Origin: Phosphitispora fastidiosa
Lineage (GTDB): Bacteria > Bacillota > Thermincolia > Thermincolales > UBA2595
NCBI RefSeq assembly: GCF_019008365.1
Contig: NZ_JAHHUL010000003.1
Span: 124,001-188,000 of the forward strand
Length of the DNA stretch: 64,000 nt
Direction of reading: 5' to 3'
Below the pieces are notes generated by a model, which was not told where the DNA came from, ran no database searches, and was given only the letters and a program-made list of their open reading frames with translations. Positions 19,393 through 28,865 of the stretch are shown here, piece by piece. Each line of letters begins with the position of its first letter. The stretch's first letter is position 1. Made by a program: the position numbers and the translations under genes.

Positions 19393-20424
19393 GTGTTTAA
19401 GATTCTTATTGATACTTGTGTCTGGCTTGATCTCGCAAAGGATTACCACCAACAGGCGATTCTAGCTGCGCTTGAAGAATTAATTCAACAGGGAGATATA
19501 GAGCTAGTTCTGCCGCGAACAGTGGTTGATGAATTTGCTCGTAACAAGGCGCGCGTTATCGAGGACAGTAGCCGCAGCTTGTCTAGCACCTTGAAGCGAG
19601 TCAAGGAGGTAGTTGAGAAATTTGGCGACCCAGGGCAAAAAAACATTGTGTTATCACAGCTTAACGACGTTGATCATCGCCTTCCGACTTTGGGTGAGTC
19701 AGCCGTGGACACAGTCAGCCGGATTGAGAAGTTATTCGCGAGCACGCCCATAATAGAGATTTCAGACGCTGTGAAGCTCCGTGCAGCGCAACGCGCTATC
19801 GACAAGCTTGCTCCCTTTCACAGACAACGGAATGGGATTGACGATGCCATTCTGATTGAGGTTTACACAGATGTGATCGGAGCGAAAGCAACGGCTAGAA
19901 ATCGGTTTGCCTTTATCACGCATAACACTAAGGACTTTAGCAATCCGACCGCAAGTAACAAGCTGCCGCACCCGGATATTCAAGTTTGTTTTTCACCGGT
20001 GAGATCCCTTTATTTTATAACCTTGGGTGAGGCGCTACGACGCATTCAGCCAAATCAATTTAAAGACCTTATGATTGAGCTAAAATGGGTTGAAGAACCG
20101 AGGCGACTGGCTGAAATCGTCGAAGCTATAGACGAGTTTGTTACGAAAGTTTGGTATAATCGTCATCAGATTCGACGAGAAAAAATAGAGGATGGAATTA
20201 TTAAAATAGTCGAGAAGGAGACCTTTCCCATCAAAGACCATGAGACTCGCCCTATTCAGCGAGATATTTGGGAAGGAGCACTTAGATCAGCGGATAAGGT
20301 CGAAAAAAGATTTGGTTTAGACAACCTAGGTCCTTGGGATGATTTCGAGTGGGGAATGATTAACGGCAAGCTCTCCGCATTACGGTGGGTTCTAGGCGAT
20401 GAATGGGACATGCTAGATACTTAA
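19393..20424 (+). CDS. PIN-domain protein (DUF4935-like)
   Basis: Start GTG 19393 is chosen because AAAGGGG lies about 10 nt upstream; the frame is open further up to 19294. The 343 residues open with the PIN-type strand FKILIDTCVWLDLAKD. Further acidic positions follow in TVVDEFARNK and GIDDAILIEVY, and the FAFITHNTKDF strand is typical of DUF4935/PIN_4-like RNases. Metal-dependent RNA cleavage is the family activity. The C-terminal 130 residues are charged and of unknown role. No antitoxin gene is adjacent. It sits at the edge of the defence island, so a defence or toxin role is possible but not shown. Confidence 0.75.
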   Translation: MFKILIDTCVWLDLAKDYHQQAILAALEELIQQGDIELVLPRTVVDEFARNKARVIEDSSRSLSSTLKRVKEVVEKFGDPGQKNIVLSQLNDVDHRLPTLGESAVDTVSRIEKLFASTPIIEISDAVKLRAAQRAIDKLAPFHRQRNGIDDAILIEVYTDVIGAKATARNRFAFITHNTKDFSNPTASNKLPHPDIQVCFSPVRSLYFITLGEALRRIQPNQFKDLMIELKWVEEPRRLAEIVEAIDEFVTKVWYNRHQIRREKIEDGIIKIVEKETFPIKDHETRPIQRDIWEGALRSADKVEKRFGLDNLGPWDDFEWGMINGKLSALRWVLGDEWDMLDT

Positions 20425-20512
20425 CCAGTTATGACAGGGGGATAATTCTCTGGTGATCTCAACTAACTCATCCATACATTGCCTTAAAAGCTGCTAATAT
20501 GCTCTGTAAAAG

Positions 20513-21448
20513 TTAATTAAACATCATAGCTAACGGGTTTGAATTTACTGCCGCTTGTAATTGAGATTCATCAATGTCAGTATAAATTTCTGTAGTTGCT
20601 ACGCTTTCGTGGCCTAATATTTGCTGTAAAAATCGGATATCTACACGACCATACTTATATATCAGTTTTGCAGAGGTATGTCGTAACTTATGGGCAGATA
20701 TAGTATTTGAATCAAGTCCGGCAAGTTTGACATATTTTTTTACCACATCCTGAAGGGCTCGTGTAGTGATGCGTTGTTTGTTTCTCGAAATAAAAAGTGC
20801 TTTTGTAGGCACGGTAAAAGTATTTCTGATTTGCAAACATGTGATAATTGATTTTTTTGCTGCCGGAGTTAAGAAGATTTTCCTTTCTTTGTTTCCCTTA
20901 CCGATTACAGATAAAATGTCATTATTGACTTGATCAATATTTAGACTAGCAAGCTCAGATAATCGTAAGGCACAGTTAAGAAATATAGTAATTATACAGT
21001 GGTCTCTTGGGGAGGGCTCACACTCGATTAGTAGACGAACAGATTCTTCAAGAGTTAAATACTTAGGAATTCTCTTAGGCATCTTCGGCGTTTCAAGTTC
21101 TTCTGTAATATTGTTATCGATAAGATGAGCTTTGGTTTTTAAGTATTTCCAAAACTGACGTATAGACACAATCTTTCGTGCTCTTGTGCCGGCTGAAGAT
21201 TTAAGAGTGCTTTGGCAGTAAGCAATGTAAGCATACATATCATTAAGATTAATGGATTTGATAAATTCAATATCTATATCTTGGAAATTTTTATCAACAA
21301 ATGGAATGTTTCTAGCTTGAAGGATAAATTTGAAAAATGACAATATATCAGTTCGGTATTCTAGAATTGTGTTGTCACTGCGTCCTTTAATTACAGTAAG
21401 ATACCCAAGGTATTGTTCTAACAATGGACAAGTCGTATTAGATTGCAT
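20513..21448 (-). CDS. XerC/D-type tyrosine recombinase
   Basis: The 311 residues are full length for the family. An N-terminal SAM-like core-binding domain (about 8-110) and a catalytic domain carry all the expected residues: Arg in CALRLSELA, the HKLRHT box, His in LGHES and Tyr in TTEIYTDID. It is probably the integrase that moved this accessory island, or a resident recombinase. No attachment site was recognised. It is divergent from hamA, and its ribosome site lies in a small hairpin. Confidence 0.9.
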   Translation of the reverse strand: MQSNTTCPLLEQYLGYLTVIKGRSDNTILEYRTDILSFFKFILQARNIPFVDKNFQDIDIEFIKSINLNDMYAYIAYCQSTLKSSAGTRARKIVSIRQFWKYLKTKAHLIDNNITEELETPKMPKRIPKYLTLEESVRLLIECEPSPRDHCIITIFLNCALRLSELASLNIDQVNNDILSVIGKGNKERKIFLTPAAKKSIITCLQIRNTFTVPTKALFISRNKQRITTRALQDVVKKYVKLAGLDSNTISAHKLRHTSAKLIYKYGRVDIRFLQQILGHESVATTEIYTDIDESQLQAAVNSNPLAMMFN

Positions 21449-21453
21449 AATAT

Positions 21454-21470
21454 CACTCCTTAACAGGAGT
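21454..21470 (-). promoter_or_regulatory. hairpin covering the recombinase ribosome binding site
   Basis: On the minus strand, ACTCCT-GTTA-AGGAGT forms a 6-bp hairpin, and its right arm is the Shine-Dalgarno sequence placed 6 nt before the ATG. Folding would hide the ribosome site and keep recombinase expression low. Confidence 0.55.
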
Positions 21471-21616
21471 ATCTACAATACATGTAATATTTTACCAATT
21501 TTTGTGTAATTGGCATTTCATAACTATAAGGCTAATAATTGAAATTTCGCGATTACGGAAGTAAAAGCAATTACTGCCTTAAACCGCACTGTAATAATCA
21601 AAGGAGGGGAAAAGCA

Positions 21617-22411
21617 TTGGATAATATCATAAATGATCATCCCACAGGAACGCACCCTTTTGCTGTTTCCCTGCTTTCCACAAATGTGACTACTGCGTGC
21701 GGTGTTGCACACAGAAAGTTAGAGGAAAACGGTCACAATGACGTTTTCCTTGATTTCATTGTGCCTGCGTTACAAACCCATCATATTAATCTTGATGCTT
21801 TAGAGCGACGAAAGGACTTGATTCAATCTCTTAGGATTGCGAATGCTCCGATTCCTCCGTCGCCTTATCCACAAAACACCACAACCCGGAAAGGAAACTT
21901 TGCAGAGGTTTTTCTTGCCGAATACCTGCGGTCAACCACCGAAGCTCAAATCCCTGTATATAGATTAAGATATAATCCAAATGTTGAGCAATCCATGAAG
22001 GGTGACGATGTACTGCTTTTCGATATGGATTCTGAACCTGTGCGGATTATTGTTGGAGAAGCAAAGTTCAGGGGAACCCCAACCAAGCAGGCCGTAGTTG
22101 ATACGATTGATGGATTGGTACGTTCAAACAAGGCCGGTCTGCCTGTTTCATTGATGTTCGTCGCAGAACGGCTCTTTGAAGAAGGCAAGAATGATATGGC
22201 AAAAAAAGTTCAGAGCTGCGCCATATTATTTGCAACAAATAGACTGCAAATAGATTACGTAGGGTTGCTTATGAGCAATCGCAATGCAAGCAATCACGTT
22301 AATAACGACACTACAAACGAGCTACATAATTTGCTTATGATTTCTTTAGGGATTCAGTCGCCAGAAACGATCGTACAGCAAGCCTTTGCACGATTGGAGG
22401 ATGCGGTATGA
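21617..22411 (+). CDS. hamA: HamA, nuclease component of a Hachiman defence system (DUF1837)
   Basis: Start TTG 21617 is chosen because AAGGAGGGG lies 8 nt upstream; the frame is open to 21539. In the 264 residues a PD-(D/E)xK-like nuclease core is visible: KGNFAEVFLAEYL carries the first Glu, MKGDDVLLFD the Asp, and RIIVGEAKFRG the ExK pair. DUF1837 proteins are the HamA effectors of Hachiman anti-phage systems, held in check by the helicase HamB. The 4-bp overlap with the helicase gene supports the pairing. Family assignment is from sequence motifs; activity is inferred. Confidence 0.85.
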   Translation: MDNIINDHPTGTHPFAVSLLSTNVTTACGVAHRKLEENGHNDVFLDFIVPALQTHHINLDALERRKDLIQSLRIANAPIPPSPYPQNTTTRKGNFAEVFLAEYLRSTTEAQIPVYRLRYNPNVEQSMKGDDVLLFDMDSEPVRIIVGEAKFRGTPTKQAVVDTIDGLVRSNKAGLPVSLMFVAERLFEEGKNDMAKKVQSCAILFATNRLQIDYVGLLMSNRNASNHVNNDTTNELHNLLMISLGIQSPETIVQQAFARLEDAV

Positions 22412-25400
22412 GTATCCCTACAGATTACGCTACAGATTTGCTTAATAACTTATCTCAGGGGCGAATTAAAAACCTCATAGCTCAAGCAGATGCACGAAGG
22501 ATACTGCAAGAAGTCAAGGAAACTACTGAGAATTATCCTAATTTCGACCCTTCGCTCACAGAAAAAGCAACACACATAGCGTATGTTCTGCTTTCGTGTG
22601 GTTGCTCAATGGTTGAAAATGAAGATGCCGAAACTAACGAGGGATTACTTGCTTTAGAAAAAGCCGGGAAAATACTATCAGATACCTTTAGCTTTAATCC
22701 CAATGAGGATAAAGATAAAAACTATAATCTCTTGATTGCGGGGATGACTTTATATGCAGCAAAGCAGTATTCCCGCGCTTTTACAGTGCTAAAAGACATC
22801 GACTCCGATTTTACTGTTGGACAAATAATAATCAGTTTTATAAAAAAAGATTTTGCCTCCCTGATGAAAGCTACGAGCAACGTGTTTTTCTCTTCTGCGC
22901 CAGCACAGTCAGATCTTCGCTGCTTTGATGAGTGGGTAATCTCACACGAGGTCGCACGATGCTTTTTTATCATAATTGATTTTATTCATACCGGAAACGA
23001 AGAAAACTTTATTCATGCAAATGATATTCTGGAAAAACTCCTGTACCTCTCTTCCGAGGACAACTTAACGCTGTACTGGCTTATCATTCGGCTACTGAGG
23101 ATAATTTTATCTACGTTTCAGAATTCATCTCTTTGGTCGGTTTTGCCGCCATTATTTCCGGCAAGGCACATAACCGAGAAATACATACGGTTACTCAGTA
23201 ATTTCAAATCTCCCGTTACTGAAATGTGGCCGTCGCAGACGGCTTCGCTGCCGCTTGCTGTTGGCGACAATAACGGCGCAGTTATCAATTTGCGTACAAG
23301 TGGAGGGAAAACAAGAGTAGCTGAGATAGCCATACTAAAAACGTTATCGACACACATTATGTCAAAAGTGCTGTATCTTGCCCCTTTTCGCTCATTAGCC
23401 TTTGAAATTGAACAGAGCCTGAATAAGACTTTCTTCCCTCTTGGTATTACTGTTTCGCAGCTATATGGTGGTTCGACCGCAAATGTAACGGATTTGGAAC
23501 TTATTAGTCAATCACAGATTATCATTGCTACTCCAGAAAAAGCAAAAGCCCTTATTCGCTGTGGCTCAGGGATTGAAGCAGAAATCAAACTGATCGTAAT
23601 CGATGAGGGACACCTACTTGGAGCAGAAGAAAGACATATCCGAAATGAAATGTTCCTGACTCATATAAAAGAATTTGCTTCACGAAATGAAGTAAGAATT
23701 TTACTTTTATCGGCTGTATTGCCTAATGCTGATGATTTAGCTCAATGGGTTGCTGACGATTCAGCTTTGGTAGCAAAATCAGAATGGAAGCCCTCTCTTG
23801 AACGACTGGGGTTGTTACTCTGGGATGGAACTCGCGTGAGACTGGAATGGAAAAGTGACGGGGAGCCATTTAATCCAAACTTTATTCAAAAGGCACCTTT
23901 AGGGTTTGGGCTTAGGCGCAACCTTTTTCCAAACAATAAAAAAGAGGCAATTGCTGCTACGGCAGTGCGGCTGGCTCAAAACGGGACTGTTATGATCTAT
24001 TCCGCAAGAGCAAACTCTATTAATGGACTGGCTGGAAGTGTTTTGCTGGCTTTAGGAGAACATCCAGAAGATTATCCTTGGGATAATTCATTGTGGGCTG
24101 TTTTTCAAAGCATTTGCAGTGAGGAACTCAACGGTGATGATATTGTTTTGAAGGCTGCAAGAAAGGGAATTATTTGCCACAGTAATAGATTACCTACGCT
24201 TGTGCGTATTGCAATAGAACGGCTCATGCGCTCTAAACCACCATTAGTCATTATAGCTTCTTCAACTCTTGGACAAGGTATTAATGTTGGAATTTCAACA
24301 GTGATTGTTGCGACTCCATATTATAGCAGTGACTCGATAAGCAATCGGGATTTTTGGAATATTTGCGGGCGCGCAGGCCGCGCTTTTGCTGATACGGAGG
24401 GGAAAATACTTTACGCAATTGATACCGAAAGGAAACACTGGCAAGTTAATAACGATAAAAGGCTCGCACAGGTCTATTTTGATAACCAGCGGATGGAGGA
24501 AGTTCAAAGTGGCTTGTTTGTTGCGTTAAAAGCTATTCTTTGGGTCGCGAGAAAAACAAATACTGATTTTAACCTACTTGTTGAAGCAATTGGTAATGAT
24601 TTCACCGAACTTGATATTTCAGACAAGTTTTCCAATTGGTTAAACGGGTTATTTGATTATCTGGATGACGAACTTCTCGCGATGCATGAGGATTTCAGTG
24701 CAGACGATAAAAATATAGACTGGGTTGACGATGTTTTTAGAAAATCATTGGCTCTCATTCAAGCTGAAGCCGAAAATGAAGAACTATACCTGCGGTTATT
24801 ACGAGCGCGAACAGTTGCCTTGCTAAACCGGGTAAAAAACAAGACGGATAGAAAAAAACTTGTGGCCTCGGGTGTTCCTTTATCCGTGTCAAAATCTATA
24901 CTTGAAAATATTGATTTTTTCCGAAACCTTGCCATATCATTTGCTCAGGAGCTTGCTGAAGGACATAATCGCATTGAGTTGATGAACAATACTATTCGTG
25001 AAATGGAAATCTGGAGTAACGAAAATGCCAGCGGACTGATGGAATCAGTGCCTGCTCAATTATCTCTTGATAACATACGACGAGATTGGATAAGTGGAAT
25101 CTCGCTTTCAACAATCTTAAATTCTGAACAAAACGCCGATACAATCTCAAAAGACTATTATGGTTTTACATTACCTTGGGTTATACATGCAATTTCTCAA
25201 ATGTTTGACCCCGAAGTTGAAAAAGGCATTGTCCAGACGTATTCCACTCTTGCAATGTTCGTTGAGTTGGGGCTACCCGATGAAACTGCCGCAAGTATCT
25301 ATCTGGCTGGTGTGCGTTCGCGCAGTGCAGCGTTAGAACTTTCTGCACTTGATGCCTTTCAAAACAAGACTGTTGCCGAAATCAAACAAATCTTGTTAGA

Positions 25401-25725
25401 CCTCTCTTCGCAAGAAACTAACTTTTCGGATAAATCACGAGTCTGGATTAACTTGCTTTCTGAGTTTTATAAAGCTCAAAAGCCTAAGACAATCTCATTT
25501 CCAGCTTTTACATGGAAAAAGGATGGACTTCCACAAAAATTATATCCTCGTGAAAAGAATGGAGAGTATTTCTTGACTTCGAGTGATGGGTATTTTCAAG
25601 AGAAGGTTAACTCCAATGATGATCTACCTTTTGCTAAAGCAGCCAATATTAGTGGGCTTTTTTTCGAATTGAACCATGGTGTGTGGCAATTAAAATCCTA
25701 TAACCCGCTCATTTTAGTTGAATGA
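22408..25725 (+). CDS. hamB: HamB, helicase component of a Hachiman defence system
   Basis: The protein has 1,105 residues. A helical N-terminal region of about 280 residues precedes a superfamily 2 helicase core. Motif I is NLRTSGGKTRVAE, motif II VIDEGH, motif III LLSAVLP, motif V SSTLGQGINVG and motif VI NICGRAGRAF. The C-terminal 350 residues are helical and of unknown role. HamB is thought to scan DNA and release the HamA nuclease on sensing damage or phage DNA. It overlaps hamA by 4 bp (ATGAG). The lower GC and codon use differ from the metabolic genes nearby, which fits acquisition by transfer. Confidence 0.87.
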   Translation: MSIPTDYATDLLNNLSQGRIKNLIAQADARRILQEVKETTENYPNFDPSLTEKATHIAYVLLSCGCSMVENEDAETNEGLLALEKAGKILSDTFSFNPNEDKDKNYNLLIAGMTLYAAKQYSRAFTVLKDIDSDFTVGQIIISFIKKDFASLMKATSNVFFSSAPAQSDLRCFDEWVISHEVARCFFIIIDFIHTGNEENFIHANDILEKLLYLSSEDNLTLYWLIIRLLRIILSTFQNSSLWSVLPPLFPARHITEKYIRLLSNFKSPVTEMWPSQTASLPLAVGDNNGAVINLRTSGGKTRVAEIAILKTLSTHIMSKVLYLAPFRSLAFEIEQSLNKTFFPLGITVSQLYGGSTANVTDLELISQSQIIIATPEKAKALIRCGSGIEAEIKLIVIDEGHLLGAEERHIRNEMFLTHIKEFASRNEVRILLLSAVLPNADDLAQWVADDSALVAKSEWKPSLERLGLLLWDGTRVRLEWKSDGEPFNPNFIQKAPLGFGLRRNLFPNNKKEAIAATAVRLAQNGTVMIYSARANSINGLAGSVLLALGEHPEDYPWDNSLWAVFQSICSEELNGDDIVLKAARKGIICHSNRLPTLVRIAIERLMRSKPPLVIIASSTLGQGINVGISTVIVATPYYSSDSISNRDFWNICGRAGRAFADTEGKILYAIDTERKHWQVNNDKRLAQVYFDNQRMEEVQSGLFVALKAILWVARKTNTDFNLLVEAIGNDFTELDISDKFSNWLNGLFDYLDDELLAMHEDFSADDKNIDWVDDVFRKSLALIQAEAENEELYLRLLRARTVALLNRVKNKTDRKKLVASGVPLSVSKSILENIDFFRNLAISFAQELAEGHNRIELMNNTIREMEIWSNENASGLMESVPAQLSLDNIRRDWISGISLSTILNSEQNADTISKDYYGFTLPWVIHAISQMFDPEVEKGIVQTYSTLAMFVELGLPDETAASIYLAGVRSRSAALELSALDAFQNKTVAEIKQILLDLSSQETNFSDKSRVWINLLSEFYKAQKPKTISFPAFTWKKDGLPQKLYPREKNGEYFLTSSDGYFQEKVNSNDDLPFAKAANISGLFFELNHGVWQLKSYNPLILVE

Positions 25726-25880
25726 GAAAAGCTTACTATTTGATTCATAAATACAGACAACTTATGATTAATAAGAACTATTATAAATGAAATGCCTATT
25801 AGGCTAATAACAAGAAGTTGCTCAGAATAAATTCAGGTTCTAAGTATTTATATAATCCACATTGGTTACGAGGTTAAAAT

Positions 25881-25929
25881 AATTTACCTTGTCAAATATA
25901 TAGACAAGGTAAATTTTGTGTGGTAATAT
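25881..25929 (+). promoter_or_regulatory. operator palindrome and promoter of the XRE operon
   Basis: AATTTACCTTGTC (25881-25893) and GACAAGGTAAATT (25903-25915) form a 13-bp perfect inverted repeat with a 9-nt spacer. TAGACA (25901-25906) and TAATAT (25924-25929), 17 bp apart, make a promoter whose -35 box lies inside the repeat. Repression of its own promoter by the XRE protein is the natural reading. Confidence 0.68.
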
Positions 25930-25951
25930 AGTTTCAAAGAGGTGTTTCTAT

Positions 25952-26464
25952 ATGAATGATAAAGAAAAGAAACAAAAGCAAATACAGCTACTTCAACAAA
26001 ATCTATGTAGTATTAGAAAAATTGCTGGTTGGACAGCGGAACAACTTGGAGAAAAAATTGGTGTTACAAAGCAAACTATCAGCAACTTAGAAAATTCGAA
26101 AAGTCCAATGAACTTGACACAATATATTGCAATTCGTTCGATTCTTGATTATGAAATTGAGTCAAACCCAGATAACACTGTCCTCCCACAGGTTATCAAT
26201 ATTTTAGTGGATAGAGGCGCGGAACTTGAAGAAGAGAATTATTCTGAAATAAAAGAAACGGTAGATACAGTGGCGGCATCAGCATCAGATGGTAAAACAG
26301 GAGCATCACTTGCAAAAATATTTACAAGTCTGTTGACAACACCTAAGGGCATTAGTGCGCTCGCAACATTAGGCATTATGCTTGGTCAGTCCGAGATGCT
26401 GGCAAAAATTGCAGGTGCCACAGCTACAGGAACAGCAAATTGGCTGAAAAAAATAATTAAGTAG
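25952..26464 (+). CDS. XRE-family regulator with hydrophobic C-terminal helix
   Basis: Start is ATG 25952 with AGAGGTG upstream; the ATG at 25916 lies in the promoter. The 170 residues carry a Cro/CI helix-turn-helix near 20-75 (IRKIAGWTAEQLGEKIGVTKQTISNLE), an acidic middle and a C-terminal segment (ALATLGIMLGQSEMLAKIAGATATG) that could be a membrane or packing helix. It leads a three-gene operon just after the Hachiman genes. It ends in TAG; UAG readthrough would add 14 codons. The regulated process is unknown. Confidence 0.85.
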   Translation: MNDKEKKQKQIQLLQQNLCSIRKIAGWTAEQLGEKIGVTKQTISNLENSKSPMNLTQYIAIRSILDYEIESNPDNTVLPQVINILVDRGAELEEENYSEIKETVDTVAASASDGKTGASLAKIFTSLLTTPKGISALATLGIMLGQSEMLAKIAGATATGTANWLKKIIK

Positions 26465-26480
26465 GAGGAGGTAATAGCAA

Positions 26481-26837
26481 ATGAGAAATCCAATCGAGAA
26501 CCTTGGTGATTATAATAAAGTTAGAGAAGCCTTACAAGCGGCAGGAGGTTGCAAGGAAACTCTTTACAAGAGTATTGGAGATACTGCTGTTTCCAAAGCA
26601 ACTCCGAAACTACTATTAGTAGGTGGTTTGATAGCGACAGGCTTAATTAGTATTGTTCACTTTGGGAATAAAGGGATTAATTTTATCAAAGATAGAAAGC
26701 GTAAAATAGAAAATGAACCAGCTTTAAAGAAAGAGTTTTTTGAAACAATTCAAGTAGCGCCATCGAAAACGAATAATGAGGAACTCACAGATTGTGACGA
26801 AATAAATAAAACAGGAGATGATTTGGATGTTCGATAA
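26481..26837 (+). CDS. small single-helix membrane protein of unknown function
   Basis: The 118 residues show one likely membrane helix (KLLLVGGLIATGLISIVHFG, about 43-62), followed by a basic stretch (KDRKRKIE) and an acidic tail. The gene has a GGAGGAGG site and lies 16 bp after the XRE gene. The family is not recognised. It is part of a trio with the XRE regulator and the zinc-ribbon protein, placed between the Hachiman genes and an IS element. Confidence 0.7.
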   Translation: MRNPIENLGDYNKVREALQAAGGCKETLYKSIGDTAVSKATPKLLLVGGLIATGLISIVHFGNKGINFIKDRKRKIENEPALKKEFFETIQVAPSKTNNEELTDCDEINKTGDDLDVR

Positions 26838-27078
26838 ATACTGTAATCTATGCGATACACTTATGAAGCACCATACTATCGGTGAATACTGGGAGTGTCC
26901 TAATTGCAATAATAGTATCACCGATGAGGAGATAAAAGTATATGGTGGCTTTTTTGATAATGAGGATGTGACCTATGATATTGATGAAACCTACACCCCA
27001 TCAAACCCCATGTGTGTTGCGTGTGGCGATCCTAACTATCCAAAATGTACGACAAGCTGCTCACGAATTGATGACTGA
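26827..27078 (+). CDS. small zinc-ribbon protein of unknown function
   Basis: The 83 residues are counted from ATG 26827; ATG 26818 is an alternative three codons earlier. Two paired-cysteine knuckles (CNLCDTLMKH and CPNCNN) form a zinc ribbon, and a second Cys cluster (CVACGDPNYPKCTTSC) lies at the C-terminus. It overlaps the preceding gene by 11 bp, so it is co-translated. No catalytic motif is seen. A nucleic-acid or protein-binding role is plausible only by analogy with other ribbons. Confidence 0.7.
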   Translation: MFDKYCNLCDTLMKHHTIGEYWECPNCNNSITDEEIKVYGGFFDNEDVTYDIDETYTPSNPMCVACGDPNYPKCTTSCSRIDD

Positions 27079-27715
27079 AATCTGATAAAAAATGAGAATT
27101 GGCTTATGAAAAAACTTAGTACCTTTGGACTTGTAATTGACTTTATACTGGTTTATGTACCGGAGGTTTATGGCTGATTTGGATACTCATAAGATATTTA
27201 AGAAACCATTAATTTTTAAGAAAGAAAAAATGGCCAAAAACAAATGGGGCACATGTTTTTCACACCTGTGTTCTGTTCATTAAGAGTACATAAAATTTTC
27301 AAATTGCCAATGAGCGAAAGTATGGAGTTTTAGCATGATTCTAAACCGACAAATTCCAATTTTTCGGTGAGATTATAAGCTTAACGGGAATATTGATTAT
27401 AATATGACAGCTTCCCCTAATCCTTAGTGAATTATACGAAGTTAGGCATCAAAAAACTCAAGCCATTTTGAGAGCTTGAGTAACATATATTTGCGTTAGC
27501 TTGTTGGTAGAACATCCCTAACTTTGGATAATTCGGATTGCACGAAACTGCGAATGGTATTACCTATGGGGTTTGAATTTTTTTTCTTCCTTTAGAAAAT
27601 TTTAAAATGCGACTGTCAAATATGGTATATTGAAAATCTCTTGCGGGGAAACAGCTTAAACTGCCGCAAAAAGGGCACAAGTACCCCCTCCCCAAGAACA
27701 GGCACTTTTTTTGAA
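27079..27715. other. gene-free AT-rich stretch beside the IS element
   Basis: No convincing gene is seen in these 637 bp. Two hairpins are present: CTCAAGC/GCTTGAG (27457-27480), with six Ts on the minus-strand side, is a minus-strand terminator; TTGCGG...CCGCAA (27641-27669), with an inner CAG/CTG pair, lies just after the transposase stop and may be its terminator or the replication-origin end of the element. Confidence 0.55.
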
Positions 27716-28864
27716 CTATGCAATTTGAGAAATTGCAGGTGGAGATTTGCCAAAGTAAGAATATCGACTGAGCTTATCCGAACCGCAGCACCGGCACTTT
27801 GAAATATCTTTACCAGTAATCCTTTGAATTAGCTGGATAGTGGATATTATTGCCTCAGGGATAGTCGGTGTATGGGTAAGTTCTTTACAAACTTTAAGTT
27901 TGGTGGCTTTATTACGATTTCCCAAGAATCCGTAATGCCGGATTTTCATAAATCTAGGTGGTAAAATGTGAATAAGAAACCTGCGGATAAATTCCTCTGC
28001 CGAAATGGTCATGACTTTCCATTTTGAATTATCCCTATAATCACGCCACTTAAAACGAATCTGGCCATTCTCTAAGCTTAAAATACGTCTGTTTGAGATT
28101 GCGACTCTATGTGTATACCTACCGAGATATTCAACTATACCGGCAGCATCTTTAAAGGGCGACTTACAGTAGACAACCCATTCTTTTTGATATAGCGGGG
28201 TGAGGAAAGCATTGAAATCTAAAGGATCAGATAAATACCTTTGCTGTCCATGGAATTCAAGATTGGCCTTTTTAAAATAGTATAAGAACTTACCTCTAAA
28301 TTTACGGGATAGGACTTTGACTGGCATAAAAAATTTTTTCCGGGAATGAACCCATTTACCTAGATTATTTAAACCGCCACCTGGAATTATGCAATGAATA
28401 TGTGGATGGTGCATCAGGTTTTGTCCCCAGGTATGCAAGATAGAAGTGAAGCCTAAGGTGGCTCCAAGATACTTCTTGTCCAAAGCTAATTCGGTAAGTG
28501 TTTCAGCGGCAGCCTTAAACAGAATATCGTAAACTATTTTTTGGTTTTGAAAAGCAATAGAGTTCAGCGCATCAGGAATAGTAAAGACTACATGAAAATA
28601 TTTTACGTTTAGAAGATTACTTTTCTGCTGGTGAATCCAGCGCTCTTTAGTAAGTGTTTGGCATTTGGGGCAATGACGGTTCCGGCAAGAGTTGTAAGAA
28701 ATGTCTGTGGTACCACACTCCTCACAAACTTCCACATGACCTCCCAAAGCGGAGGTTCTGCAATCCTGTATGGATGACATTGCCTTTGATATATGTAATG
28801 GGAGCTTATGGTTTTTGCGATAGGATGTGCCGTACTTTACAAAGATATCTTGAACTTCAGGCAT
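27716..28864 (-). CDS. IS91-family HUH transposase
   Basis: The protein has 382 residues. An N-terminal zinc-binding domain (CEECG and CRNRHCPKCQ, about 47-70) precedes the rolling-circle nuclease core with the HUH motif in HHPHIHCIIPGGG. The catalytic Tyr is in EYLGRYTHR. The C-terminus has another CxC/CxxC-like cluster (CRCCGSDK). It nicks one strand at the element's origin end and moves it by replication. It follows the recombinase gene by one base and is surely co-expressed. It ends in TAG, unlike most genes of the window, which fits an origin in another host. Confidence 0.92.
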   Translation of the reverse strand: MPEVQDIFVKYGTSYRKNHKLPLHISKAMSSIQDCRTSALGGHVEVCEECGTTDISYNSCRNRHCPKCQTLTKERWIHQQKSNLLNVKYFHVVFTIPDALNSIAFQNQKIVYDILFKAAAETLTELALDKKYLGATLGFTSILHTWGQNLMHHPHIHCIIPGGGLNNLGKWVHSRKKFFMPVKVLSRKFRGKFLYYFKKANLEFHGQQRYLSDPLDFNAFLTPLYQKEWVVYCKSPFKDAAGIVEYLGRYTHRVAISNRRILSLENGQIRFKWRDYRDNSKWKVMTISAEEFIRRFLIHILPPRFMKIRHYGFLGNRNKATKLKVCKELTHTPTIPEAIISTIQLIQRITGKDISKCRCCGSDKLSRYSYFGKSPPAISQIA

Positions 28865-28865
28865 C

